DNA from: DATBAK01 sp036787815 | GTDB taxonomy: Bacteria > Actinomycetota > Acidimicrobiia > IMCC26256 > PALSA-610 | Reading direction: 5' to 3' | Length of the DNA: 14,569 nucleotides | Assembly: GCA_036787815.1 (NCBI GenBank) | Contig: DAIQOP010000082.1 | Location: 1 to 14,569, forward strand | Part shown: piece after piece, positions 1-6,843 of the stretch | How the letters are laid out: each line of letters opens with the position of its first letter | Numbering within the stretch: the first letter of the stretch is position 1 | Translations under genes and position numbers: made by a program | Notes under the pieces: model-generated | The model's input: the letters and a program-made list of their open reading frames with translations, nothing else | The model's database searches: none | Told to the model about the DNA's origin: nothing

Positions 1-67
1 CGTCGCGGATGCCTTCGGAGACGGTCTGGCGCTCGATGGGAACGAAGCGGGGCCGAACGTCGGTCAT
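1..67 (-). CDS. GntR-family (FadR-type) transcriptional regulator, N-terminal fragment cut by window edge
   Basis: Only the first 22 codons are in the window, reading MTDVRPRFVPIERQTVSEGI and then RD. The pattern F-x-P-I-E-R-Q-T-V-S-E-G-I-R-D is typical of the first helix of FadR/FCD-type GntR regulators, just before the winged helix. The ATG at 65-67 is preceded by AGGAG at 78-82 (10-nt spacing), which fixes the start. A perfect 13-bp palindrome of the kind these regulators bind lies about 65 bp upstream and supports both the identity and autoregulation. The gene follows ribF on the same strand but has its own promoter, so it is probably a separate unit. The ligand-binding domain lies outside the window, so the effector cannot be named. 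Family assignment is moderately sure because so few residues are visible. Confidence 0.6.
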   Translation of the reverse strand, partial: MTDVRPRFVPIERQTVSEGIRD

Positions 68-132
68 GCGGCAAGGGCTCCTGCGGAACGAATGTCTGTG
101 CGGTACCTATCGGCCGAACGTCTGTTGGACCG

Positions 133-145
133 ATGGTCAGACCAT
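133..145. promoter_or_regulatory. Putative GntR/FadR-type operator (perfect 13-bp palindrome)
   Basis: ATGGTCAGACCAT is a perfect dyad around a central A. It matches the TGGTCnGACCA consensus known for FCD-type GntR regulators. It lies directly downstream of the TATTAT -10 box read on the minus strand, so a bound regulator would cover the transcription start of the adjacent GntR gene. Autorepression is inferred. Confidence 0.65.
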
Positions 146-171
146 AATACGCCATGTTGATGCGCGTCGAG
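144..171 (-). promoter_or_regulatory. Promoter of the GntR regulator gene
   Basis: On the minus strand, TATTAT (149 to 144) is a good -10 hexamer in an otherwise GC-rich region. A weak -35-like CTCGAC (171 to 166) sits 16 bp upstream of it. The -10 box is about 77 bp from the GntR start codon and its edge overlaps the operator palindrome. The -35 assignment is tentative. Apart from this promoter and the operator, I see nothing else in 83-205. Confidence 0.45.
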
Positions 172-205
172 TCGCCCGGCCCGCCGGTGTCCGACCGCCG
201 AGGGC

Positions 206-1171
206 TCAGCGACCGGGGTCGCGGCCGGCGCAGATCTCCCGGGTGTGCTCGACGTCGATCGCGAGCTGGCGCTTCAGGGCTTCGATGCCGTCGAAGCGCA
301 CCTCGCCCCGGAGCCGGGCCGCGATGCGCACCCGGGGCGATTCCCCGTAGAGGTCGCCGTCGAAGTCGATCAGGTGCGCCTCGACGAGGAGGAGGCCGGT
401 CTCCTCGTAGAACGTGGGCCGGCGCCCGATGTTGATGGCTGCCGCGTGTGCCTCGTGGTCGGGGCGGAGGTACCAGCCGGCGTACACCCCGTCGTCGGGC
501 AGGAGGATGTCGCCTGGCACGGCCACGTTCGCGGTGGGGAAGCCGATCGTCCGGCCCCGGTGATCGCCGTGCTCCACGAACCCGTGGATCTCGGGCAGGC
601 GGCCGAGCAACCGGGCGGCCAGCTCCACGTCGCCCGATGCCAGGGCGTAGCGCGCCCGGGTGGAGGTGACGGGTCCGTCGAGCCCGGCGATGCCGACGAG
701 CTTCATGCCGACGACCTTGAGCCCGCACTCGGCGCCGAGGGTCTCGAGCAGCGCGACGTCGCCCTTGCGGCGGTGACCGAAGTGGAAGTCTTCGCCGACG
801 ACCACGAACCGGGCGTGGAGCTGGTCGACGATGACCTCGCGCACGAACTCTTCCGAGCCTTCCAACGATCGCTCGCCGTCGAAGTGCACCACGAGCACGT
901 AGTCGATCCCGGTCGCGGCGAGCAGCTCGAACTTCTGGGTCTCGTCGACGAGCAGGGGTGGAGCCGAGGCCGGCCGGACGACGGTCGCGGGGTGGCGATC
1001 GAGGGTCACGAGCACGCTCGGGCACTCGAGCTCGGCCGCGAGCCTGCGGGTCTCCGCGATCAGCGTCGCGTGCCCGATGTGGACGCCGTCGAAGGCGCCG
1101 ATGGTGACCGCGGTGCCGCGCTCGAAGTCGGGCAGAGGGCCGGCGTCGTGGAGCACCTGCACCTTCGCCAC
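206..1171 (-). CDS. ribF: Bifunctional riboflavin kinase / FAD synthetase
   Basis: A cytoplasmic enzyme that phosphorylates riboflavin to FMN and adenylylates FMN to FAD. At 321 aa it has the usual bacterial length. The N-terminal FAD-synthetase (nucleotidyltransferase) half has the HxGH-type motif GAFDGVHIGH (residues 25-34), GEDFHFGHRRKGD (126-138) and VTSTRARYAL (168-177). The C-terminal riboflavin-kinase half has GRTIGFPTANV (206-216), GRRPTF (249-254) and VEAHLIDFDGDLYG (263-276), which holds the catalytic acidic residue. The start is GTG with no strong Shine-Dalgarno sequence upstream. It is divergent from the glycosyltransferase gene across 112 bp. The usual truB/rbfA neighbours are not in view. 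Its FMN/FAD product could serve the flavoprotein encoded at 8023, but that is metabolism-wide and not a specific link. Confidence 0.97.
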   Translation of the reverse strand: MAKVQVLHDAGPLPDFERGTAVTIGAFDGVHIGHATLIAETRRLAAELECPSVLVTLDRHPATVVRPASAPPLLVDETQKFELLAATGIDYVLVVHFDGERSLEGSEEFVREVIVDQLHARFVVVGEDFHFGHRRKGDVALLETLGAECGLKVVGMKLVGIAGLDGPVTSTRARYALASGDVELAARLLGRLPEIHGFVEHGDHRGRTIGFPTANVAVPGDILLPDDGVYAGWYLRPDHEAHAAAINIGRRPTFYEETGLLLVEAHLIDFDGDLYGESPRVRIAARLRGEVRFDGIEALKRQLAIDVEHTREICAGRDPGR

Positions 1172-1198
1172 GCTACCGGCCGGTGCCGAGGCGCCGAC

Positions 1199-1222
1199 AA
1201 CCCGAGCGCGCGTGGTCGGGTT
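1199..1222. repeat. Inverted repeat AACCCGA-N10-TCGGGTT between ribF and the glycosyltransferase gene
   Basis: The 7-bp arms at 1199-1205 and 1216-1222 are perfect complements separated by 10 bp. The dyad lies between the divergent starts at 1171 and 1284, so it could be an operator for either gene or a hairpin in either leader. No family-specific consensus is recognised. Confidence 0.4.
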
Positions 1223-1231
1223 CTGCGGGAG

Positions 1232-1276
1232 TTCTCAGGGTGCGTGGAGAGACCGTTCAGACCCATCGCCCATCGT
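1232..1276 (+). promoter_or_regulatory. YTCTCAGG-type activator site and promoter region of the GT2-GtrA gene
   Basis: TTCTCAGG at 1232-1239 matches the element found twice upstream of the gene at 3074. A degenerate partner, GTTCAG (1255-1260), lies 22 bp (two helical turns) downstream of TCTCAG at 1233-1238. A weak -10-like CATCGT (1271-1276) is followed by the ATG after 7 nt, so the transcript may be nearly leaderless. Direct repeats spaced by whole helical turns are typical of OmpR/PhoB-type response-regulator sites. The regulator is not in the window. Confidence 0.4.
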
Positions 1277-1283
1277 GACGCCC

Positions 1284-2513
1284 ATGAACCCGGCCGTCGC
1301 GCTCGACCAACCCCGTGCGAGCCGTCGGCTGCAACCGTCGGAACCCGCGGTCGAGATCGTCGTGCCGGTCTACAACGAGGCCGCCGACCTCGAACGGTCG
1401 ATCGAGCGCCTGTACCACTACCTGTCGGAGCAGTTTCCCCTGTCGTGGCGCGTCACGATCGCCGACAACGCGAGCACCGATCGCACCTGGCACATCGCGT
1501 GCGACCTCGCCTGCAGGCTGGACGGAGTGCGTGCGGTGCACCTCGATCGCAAGGGTCGGGGCCGGGCGTTGCGTGAGGTCTGGTCGGCGAGCACCGCGCG
1601 CGTCGTCGCCTACATGGACGTCGACCTGTCGACCGACCTCGACGCGCTGCTGCCGCTCGTTGCACCACTCGTGTCCGGGCACAGCGACGTCGCGATCGGA
1701 ACCCGACTCGCATCGGGAGCGCGCGTCGTGCGCGGGCCGAAGCGCGAATTCATCTCGCGCGCGTACAACCTGCTCCTCAAGACGACCATGCGCAGCGGCT
1801 TCTCCGACGCGCAATGCGGCTTCAAGGCCGTGCGCGCCGACGTTGCGCGCGACCTGCTCCCGATGATCGAGGACCAGGAATGGTTCTTCGACACAGAGCT
1901 GCTCCTGCTCGCGGAGCACAACGGCCTGCGGATCCACGAGGTTCCGGTCGACTGGATCGACGACGCCGATTCGCGCGTCGACGTGGTGGGCACCGCGGCC
2001 GCGGACCTGCGCGGCATCTGGCGCATGGTCCGCACCGTCGCGACGGGCCGGGCGGCGCTCACACGTTTCGCGCCGGGCGACGTCGCGACGCCCGGGGGCG
2101 CGCCGGCCGGGGGTCTCGGTGGCCAGCTCGCGCGGTTCGCGTCGATCGGCGCCGTGAGCACCATCGTGTTCGGGGCGCTCTTCGTCGGGCTCTCGCGACC
2201 CCTCGGGTGGTTCGGTGCCGATGTCGTCGCGCTCACGGTGTGCTCGATCGCCAACACGGCGGCCAACCGGAGGCTCACCTTCTCGCTGCGGGGCCGATCG
2301 GAGCGCGCCCGCCACTTCGTCGCGGGTCTCGCCGTCGGCGCGCTGCCCCTCGTGCTCACGCTGGGCACCCTCGTGGCGCTGAGCGCGACGGGCAGCGCAT
2401 CGATGCTGGTCGCGCTGGCTGCCCTCACCGCCGCGAACGGCCTTGCTACCGTTGCCCGGTTCGTTCTCTTGCGGAGCTGGGTCTTCCGGCGCCTACCCGA
2501 CCGCCGCATCTGA
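1284..2513 (+). CDS. Family 2 glycosyltransferase (polyprenyl-phosphate sugar synthase-like) fused to a GtrA domain
   Basis: A 409-aa two-part protein. Residues about 22-250 are a DPM1/polyprenyl-phosphate glycosyltransferase-like GT2 domain with VPVYNE (27-32), DNASTDRT (61-68), the metal/nucleotide-binding DVDLS (112-116) and DAQCGFKA (175-182). Residues about 282-401 are a GtrA/DPMS-type membrane domain with four predicted helices, ANRRLTF (327-333) and the closing RFVLLRSWVF (392-401). Enzymes of this kind load a sugar onto a lipid carrier in the cytoplasm, and GtrA modules are thought to help present or flip it. The ATG at 1284 is chosen because homology begins soon after it; an in-frame GTG at 1275 is possible, and no clear ribosome-binding site is seen. 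It is followed after 10 bp by a second GtrA gene and then a membrane glycosyltransferase that could use the lipid-linked sugar. The sugar cannot be told. Confidence 0.92.
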   Translation: MNPAVALDQPRASRRLQPSEPAVEIVVPVYNEAADLERSIERLYHYLSEQFPLSWRVTIADNASTDRTWHIACDLACRLDGVRAVHLDRKGRGRALREVWSASTARVVAYMDVDLSTDLDALLPLVAPLVSGHSDVAIGTRLASGARVVRGPKREFISRAYNLLLKTTMRSGFSDAQCGFKAVRADVARDLLPMIEDQEWFFDTELLLLAEHNGLRIHEVPVDWIDDADSRVDVVGTAAADLRGIWRMVRTVATGRAALTRFAPGDVATPGGAPAGGLGGQLARFASIGAVSTIVFGALFVGLSRPLGWFGADVVALTVCSIANTAANRRLTFSLRGRSERARHFVAGLAVGALPLVLTLGTLVALSATGSASMLVALAALTAANGLATVARFVLLRSWVFRRLPDRRI

Positions 2514-2523
2514 CCACGCAGGG

Positions 2524-3009
2524 ATGATGACGAAGACCCAGCTCGCACAGACGGCCCGCCGACTCCTGCGCTACGGCGCGGTGTCCGCGGTCTCCTCCAC
2601 GCTGAGCCTCACGGTGCTCGGCGTGCTCGTCGCGACGCGCACGCTCCCGGCCGGTTGGGCCAATGTCGTCGCGACCGCGGTCGGCACGGTGCCGTCGTTC
2701 GAGCTCAATCGACGATGGGTCTGGGGTCGATCGGGCCGGCGATCGATCGTCGCGGAAGTGGGGCCGTTCTGCGCGATGACGTTCGCGGGTCTCGCGCTCT
2801 CCACGATCGCGGTCGGCTTCGCGTCCGCGTTCGCCGCGAGCTCCGGTCTGTCGTCGGGCCCGCGCACGTTGCTGATCGAAGCGGCCAACGTGGGCGCGTG
2901 GGGCTCCTTGTGGTTGGCGCAGTTCTTCGTCCTCGACCGCGTGCTCTTCGCGACACGCGCCGACGAGGGCTCGCTCGCGGAGCGCGCCCTCGAGGAATCG
3001 ATCCTCTAG
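2524..3009 (+). CDS. GtrA-family small membrane protein
   Basis: A 161-aa protein with four hydrophobic segments (about 15-37, 44-58, 80-104 and 118-138) and the GtrA signature ELNRRWVWGRSGRRS (60-74) after helix 2. GtrA proteins are small four-helix membrane proteins linked to moving polyprenyl-phosphate sugars in cell-wall and O-antigen glycosylation. The start is either of two adjacent ATGs (2524 or 2527) just after GGG at 2521-2523. It lies 10 bp after the GT2-GtrA fusion gene, so the two are almost certainly co-transcribed. It resembles the C-terminal domain of that protein in architecture and may have arisen from duplication, although the sequences are clearly diverged. Confidence 0.9.
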   Translation: MMTKTQLAQTARRLLRYGAVSAVSSTLSLTVLGVLVATRTLPAGWANVVATAVGTVPSFELNRRWVWGRSGRRSIVAEVGPFCAMTFAGLALSTIAVGFASAFAASSGLSSGPRTLLIEAANVGAWGSLWLAQFFVLDRVLFATRADEGSLAERALEESIL

Positions 3010-3011
3010 CA

Positions 3012-3067
3012 CTCTCAGGAAGTGTCCACGGCGACCACACCGACCTCTCAGGTTCGTCGGTCAGAGT
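3012..3067 (+). promoter_or_regulatory. Paired CTCTCAGG direct repeats and leaderless-type promoter of the YkcB-like gene
   Basis: Two identical 8-mers CTCTCAGG lie at 3012-3019 and 3045-3052, 33 bp apart (about three helical turns). A third related GGTCAG is at 3059-3064. A -10-like CAGAGT (3062-3067) ends 6 nt before the ATG at 3074, the geometry of a leaderless actinobacterial transcript. There is no Shine-Dalgarno sequence, which fits. The arrangement suggests activator-dependent transcription. The same element precedes the gene at 1284. Confidence 0.5.
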
Positions 3068-3073
3068 CGCCGC

Positions 3074-5299
3074 ATGATCACGACCGAGCCGACCACGACC
3101 GAGTCGACCACGACCGAGCTGCCCGAGACGATCGACCTCGATCTCGGCCTCGAGCCCCTGCCCGTTTCGCCGATCGACGACGCCGAGACGCCGGACGCGC
3201 CGGGCCCACGGCCGCGCCGCGGTTCGTGGATCTGGCGCGGTCGGCCCGACGATCCCCGTTGGGTGCGGCCCGCGCTACTTGTGCTGCTCGGCGGCACCGC
3301 GGCCCTCTACCTCTGGGATCTCGGCGCGTCGGGCTGGAGCAACGCCTTCTATTCGGCCGCGGTGCAAGCCGGGACCAAGAGCTGGAAGGCGTTCTTCTTC
3401 GGTTCTTCCGACGCGTCGAACTTCATCACCGTCGACAAGCCGCCCGCCGCGTTGTGGGTCATGGAGATCTCGGCCCGCATCTTCGGGGTCAACTCGTGGA
3501 GCATCCTCGTTCCGCAGGCGCTCGAAGGCGTCGCCGCGGTCGGCGTGCTGTACGTGACGGTGCGCCGTTGGTTCTCGCCCGCGGCCGGCCTCATCGCCGG
3601 CGCGGTGATGGCGACCACACCCGTCGCGGTGTTGATGTTCCGGTTCAACAACCCCGACGCGCTGCTCGTGCTGCTGCTGACCGCGTCGGTCTACGCGATG
3701 GTGCGCGCGCTCGAAGAGGGGCGCACACGTTGGCTCGTGCTCGCGTGCGCGCTCGTCGGCACCGGGTTCATCACGAAGATGATGCAGGCGTTCGTCGTGA
3801 TGCCGGTGTTCGCGCTCGTGTACCTGCTCGCCGGGCCGCCGAAGTTCTGGCGCCGGTTCTGGCAGCTCGCGGCCGGTGGTATCGCACTCATCGCCGCGTC
3901 GGGTTGGTGGGTCGCGATCGTCGAGCTCTGGCCCGCGTCGAGCCGTCCGTACATCGGCGGGTCGCAGAACAACAGCATTCTCAACCTCATCTTCGGGTAC
4001 AACGGTTTCGGTCGGATCACCGGCAACGAGACGGGAAGCGTCGGCGGGGGAGCCGCCGGCACCGCGGGTCGCTGGGGCCCGACGGGATGGAATCGGTTGT
4101 GGCAGTCGGAGTGGGGCGGCCAGGTCGCGTGGCTCGTTCCCGCGGCGCTGATCCTCTTGGCCGCGGGTCTCGTGCTCACGGCCCGCAAGCCGCGCACCGA
4201 TCGCACCCGCGCGGCCTTCCTGCTGTGGGGTGGTTGGCTCGTCGTCACCGCCGCGGTGTTCAGCTTCGCGAGCGGCATCATCCATCCGTACTACTCGGTC
4301 GCGCTCGCGCCGGCGGTCGGCGCCCTCGTCGGGATCGGCGCGGTGATGCTCTGGCAGGCGCGCGCCTCGTGGTTCTCGCGGCTCGTTCTCGCGGTTGCGC
4401 TCGCAGCCACCAGCGTCGTGTCGTACCGCCTGCTCCTTCGCAGCCCCGACTGGTATCCGTCGCTCCGCACGCTCGTGCTCGTCGTCGGCGTGCTCGCCGC
4501 GCTCGGCATCGCGTTCGCACCGCGCGCGTTCAAGCCGGCCGCGATCGTGTTCGCGGCCGCGGGCCTCGTCGTCGCGCTGGCCGGGCCGGTCGCGTACGCG
4601 CTCGACACCGCGACGACGCCGCACTCCGGTGCGATTCCGTCGGCCGGCCCGACGGTCGCGGGTGCAGGGTTCGGTCTCGGCCGAGGTCGCATCGGCAACC
4701 CCGGAGGTTTCGGGGGTACAGGGTTCGGGGGCGCGCCCCCGGGTGGCGCCGCTGGCACCCTCCCCAGCCTCGGCGCCGCCGGCGGCGCGCTCCCCGGCGG
4801 CCTTCCGCCGGGAGTGACACCGCAGATGCTCCGCCAGTTCGGGCAGCGCTTTGGGCAGGGTGGCCTCGGACAGGGCGGTGTCGGGAACCGGGCCGGTGGT
4901 GCCGGCGGCGGGTTCCTCGGCGCGACGAAGCCGTCGGCTGCGCTCGTGAAGGCCCTCCAGGCCGACGCGAGTCGCTACCGCTGGGTCGCCGCGACGGTGG
5001 ACTCGAACTCCGCAGCCGGGTACCAGCTCGCGACGGCCGATCCGGTCATGGCGATCGGCGGATTCAACGGCACCGATCCCACGCCGACGCTCGCGCAGTT
5101 CGAGACGTACGTGCGTGAGGGCAAGATCCACTACTACATCAGCGGTGGTGGTGGCTTCGGTGGTGGCGGTGCCGGCTTCGGTCAAGCTGCCGGGAGCACC
5201 ACGAGCGCGTCGAGTCAGATCGCGACGTGGGTGCAGAGCCACTTCACCGCCAAGACCGTGGGCGGCACCACGGTGTACGACCTGACTGCCGCGAAGTGA
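3074..5299 (+). CDS. YkcB-like membrane glycosyltransferase (GT39/ArnT-related) with Gly-rich C-terminal extension
   Basis: A 741-aa integral membrane protein. A Thr/Glu/Pro-rich cytoplasmic tail (1-60) is followed by about a dozen hydrophobic helices (66-510). The first large outer loop carries FITVDKPPAALWVM (117-130), the signature of YkcB/ArnT-type enzymes that transfer sugars from polyprenyl phosphate to extracytoplasmic acceptors. YIGGSQNNSILNLIFGYNG (293-311) and SGIIHPYYSVALAPA (400-414) are also typical of the family. A Gly/Gln/Pro-rich stretch (about 526-616) leads to a soluble C-terminal domain (618-741) with DPVMAIGGFNGTDPTPTLAQF (656-676), typical of YkcB proteins, which itself contains a Gly-rich insert (690-703). 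It follows two lipid-linked-sugar genes and probably completes one envelope-glycan pathway. It converges on the laccase gene with only 12 bp between them. The acceptor is unknown. Confidence 0.92.
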   Translation: MITTEPTTTESTTTELPETIDLDLGLEPLPVSPIDDAETPDAPGPRPRRGSWIWRGRPDDPRWVRPALLVLLGGTAALYLWDLGASGWSNAFYSAAVQAGTKSWKAFFFGSSDASNFITVDKPPAALWVMEISARIFGVNSWSILVPQALEGVAAVGVLYVTVRRWFSPAAGLIAGAVMATTPVAVLMFRFNNPDALLVLLLTASVYAMVRALEEGRTRWLVLACALVGTGFITKMMQAFVVMPVFALVYLLAGPPKFWRRFWQLAAGGIALIAASGWWVAIVELWPASSRPYIGGSQNNSILNLIFGYNGFGRITGNETGSVGGGAAGTAGRWGPTGWNRLWQSEWGGQVAWLVPAALILLAAGLVLTARKPRTDRTRAAFLLWGGWLVVTAAVFSFASGIIHPYYSVALAPAVGALVGIGAVMLWQARASWFSRLVLAVALAATSVVSYRLLLRSPDWYPSLRTLVLVVGVLAALGIAFAPRAFKPAAIVFAAAGLVVALAGPVAYALDTATTPHSGAIPSAGPTVAGAGFGLGRGRIGNPGGFGGTGFGGAPPGGAAGTLPSLGAAGGALPGGLPPGVTPQMLRQFGQRFGQGGLGQGGVGNRAGGAGGGFLGATKPSAALVKALQADASRYRWVAATVDSNSAAGYQLATADPVMAIGGFNGTDPTPTLAQFETYVREGKIHYYISGGGGFGGGGAGFGQAAGSTTSASSQIATWVQSHFTAKTVGGTTVYDLTAAK

Positions 5300-5306
5300 G
5301 ACGCGT

Positions 5307-5319
5307 GCGCGCTACGCGC
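5307..5319. terminator. Weak hairpin between converging genes
   Basis: GCGCG-CTA-CGCGC (5-bp stem, 3-nt loop) lies across the 12-bp gap between the stops at 5299 and 5312 and extends into the laccase 3' end. There is no T-tract. It is the only candidate terminator here and could be chance in GC-rich DNA. Confidence 0.25.
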
Positions 5320-6355
5320 TGACGACGTAGCGGCCGATCATGCCGCCCATCATGTGCATCGCGACGTGGCAGTGGTACAGCCAGTCGCCGGGGTTGTCCT
5401 CGACGTAGTCGAACGTGAGTGTCGAGGCCGGGCCGAAGACGATCGAGTCGTCGTAGCGACCCTGGAACTCCCAACGGTGGCCGTGCAGATGGAACACGTG
5501 GAAGTTGTCGCCGAGCGTCGCGACGCGCCAGCGCACACGGTCGCCGACGCGCGCCGTGAACGTGGGCGTGTTGTCGAGGAACGCGCGGCCGTTGATGCAG
5601 TTGAAGCCCTGGACGAGCGCGGGCACGTAGATGTCGTGGAAGAACACGACGTTCTCGTGATCGGCCGGTGGCGCCGCCGGGTCTTCGACGACGATGACGC
5701 CGAACAGGCCGAGCGTCGCGGAGGCCTCGGGCATCGCCGGTGCGCCGCGCTGGAGCGACTGCGGCTTCGAGTGGTCGTGGTACGGCCAGGTGCCGACCGA
5801 GCTCGGGAGCACCTGCCAGTTGTACGTGTACGTGTCGCCGAATGCGATCGCGGTACCGGGCTTCTCCGGGTCGGACGCGAGCCACGCACCGTCGGAATCG
5901 GGTTGGTAGCGCACGCCATGCGGATGCAGGCTGTGCGGCCACTTGAAGTGCGTGTCGTTGTTGCGGACGTGCACCTTCACGGTGTCGCCGACGTTGACGC
6001 GCAGCACCGGCCCGGGGATCCCGGAGTTGTCGCCGATCTGCGCGTCGGGCGGCAACGGCGCTGCGAAGTTGGGCGTGTACGCGCGGTACCCGATCCCCCA
6101 GTAGGTGGTCTGGTCCTTCGTGTACGTGGTGCCCGACATGCCGTCGAGCCCGTTCGGCACGAGGTTGCGCCGCACCGACTCGACCTGGAGCCAGAACTCC
6201 TTGTGCCCGCCCGCCGCCGCGAACGCGCCGGCTTGTGCCGACGCTCCCGCGCGCGGCTCGGAGAGGCCCCCGACGAGCGCGCTCCCGCCCACCGTGCCGA
6301 GGATGCCGGTGGCCGCGGCCCCCCGCAAGAACTTGCGTCGATCGATCTCGCCCAT
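5312..6355 (-). CDS. Tat-exported two-domain multicopper oxidase (small-laccase type)
   Basis: A copper oxidase (347 aa) that takes electrons one at a time and reduces O2 to water. A twin-arginine signal (DRRKFLRG at 5-12, hydrophobic core to about 30) indicates export folded. Two cupredoxin domains follow. All ligands for a type 1 site and a trinuclear cluster are visible: HPH (144-146), HDH (193-195), HVFHLHGH (286-293), and HCH with H334 and M339 (328-339). The last two motifs match Streptomyces small laccase in spacing, so the active form is expected to be a trimer with clusters at subunit interfaces. Length fits two-domain rather than three-domain laccases. It is the second gene of an operon with the plastocyanin-like gene (31-bp gap), a plausible electron donor. 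Copper detoxification, metal oxidation or phenol oxidation are alternatives. Confidence 0.94.
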   Translation of the reverse strand: MGEIDRRKFLRGAAATGILGTVGGSALVGGLSEPRAGASAQAGAFAAAGGHKEFWLQVESVRRNLVPNGLDGMSGTTYTKDQTTYWGIGYRAYTPNFAAPLPPDAQIGDNSGIPGPVLRVNVGDTVKVHVRNNDTHFKWPHSLHPHGVRYQPDSDGAWLASDPEKPGTAIAFGDTYTYNWQVLPSSVGTWPYHDHSKPQSLQRGAPAMPEASATLGLFGVIVVEDPAAPPADHENVVFFHDIYVPALVQGFNCINGRAFLDNTPTFTARVGDRVRWRVATLGDNFHVFHLHGHRWEFQGRYDDSIVFGPASTLTFDYVEDNPGDWLYHCHVAMHMMGGMIGRYVVSA

Positions 6356-6386
6356 CGGTCGCCCCGCCGCTCGCGCGTCACGCCCG

Positions 6387-6776
6387 CTAGGACGTGACGA
6401 CGATCTTTCCGGTCATCTCGAGGTGCAGGCTGCAGTGGTAGCTGAAGGTGCCGGCCGTCGTGAACTTGTGGCTCCACGTGGCACCCGTACCGAGCGTCGG
6501 GCTCCCGAACGACGCGAACGTCACGGTGTGGCCCGTGCTGTCGGCGTTCTTCCACGTGACCTTGGTGCCCGCGGCGATCGTGAGCGTCTTGGGCTTGTAG
6601 AGGAAGTTCACGATCTTGACCTTCGCCCTGACCACCGCCGGCCGCGCGGCCGCGTGCTTGACGACCGCAGGCTTCGTCGACGCGCCCGAGACACCGGAGC
6701 CGCCAATCACCAGCGCACCGCAGAGCGCGGCGCTCGCACACCAGCTCGCCACGCGATTGAGCAGTCGATCACCCAT
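6387..6776 (-). CDS. Secreted plastocyanin/azurin-like blue copper protein
   Basis: A 129-aa small electron carrier on the outer side of the membrane. A basic N-terminus and hydrophobic stretch (about 10-32) ending near SGVSGAS form a Sec-type signal, followed by an Ala/Val/Lys-rich linker and a single cupredoxin domain (about 50-129). The type 1 copper ligands are the His in the STGHTVTF motif and Cys, His and Met in the C-terminal pattern F-S-Y-H-C-S-L-H-L-E-M-T-G. The start at 6776 is chosen because AAGGA lies 10 nt upstream (6787-6791) and the signal peptide begins there. Longer in-frame versions would put charged residues before it. It is first in an operon with the laccase-type oxidase and has a recognisable promoter. 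Its partner might be that oxidase or the cytochrome complex encoded divergently. Confidence 0.92.
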   Translation of the reverse strand: MGDRLLNRVASWCASAALCGALVIGGSGVSGASTKPAVVKHAAARPAVVRAKVKIVNFLYKPKTLTIAAGTKVTWKNADSTGHTVTFASFGSPTLGTGATWSHKFTTAGTFSYHCSLHLEMTGKIVVTS

Positions 6777-6814
6777 AGCGCCCACGTCCTTCCCCTCCGA
6801 AGCCCGAAGCGACA

Positions 6815-6843
6815 ATGGTACGCGCCGAATTTCTCGCGCACAA
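6815..6843 (-). promoter_or_regulatory. Promoter of the plastocyanin-laccase operon
   Basis: On the minus strand, TTGTGC (6843 to 6838) and TACCAT (6820 to 6815) are separated by 17 bp. They match the TTGaca and TAnnnT patterns of a housekeeping promoter. Transcription would start near 6808, giving a leader of about 30 nt that contains the AAGGA ribosome-binding site. Confidence 0.6.

Noticed and set aside
51..122. Direct repeat GGCCGAACGTC at 51-61 and 112-122
   Set aside because: One copy is inside the GntR coding sequence, no further copies are seen, and an 11-mer of this composition can recur by chance.
245..1576. Long plus-strand open frame antisense to ribF
   Set aside because: Its product is a compositionally biased shadow of the GC-rich ribF gene, with no motifs, and it runs on into the start of the glycosyltransferase gene.
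3022..5118. Long plus-strand open frame overlapping the YkcB-like gene in another frame
   Set aside because: Arg-rich, without domains or hydrophobic helices. The overlapping frame has clear YkcB motifs and membrane segments.
5312..6355. Copper nitrite reductase as identity of the two-domain oxidase
   Set aside because: The HPH, HDH and HCH motifs needed for a trinuclear cluster are all present with small-laccase spacing. Nitrite reductases have a type 2 site with fewer His pairs.
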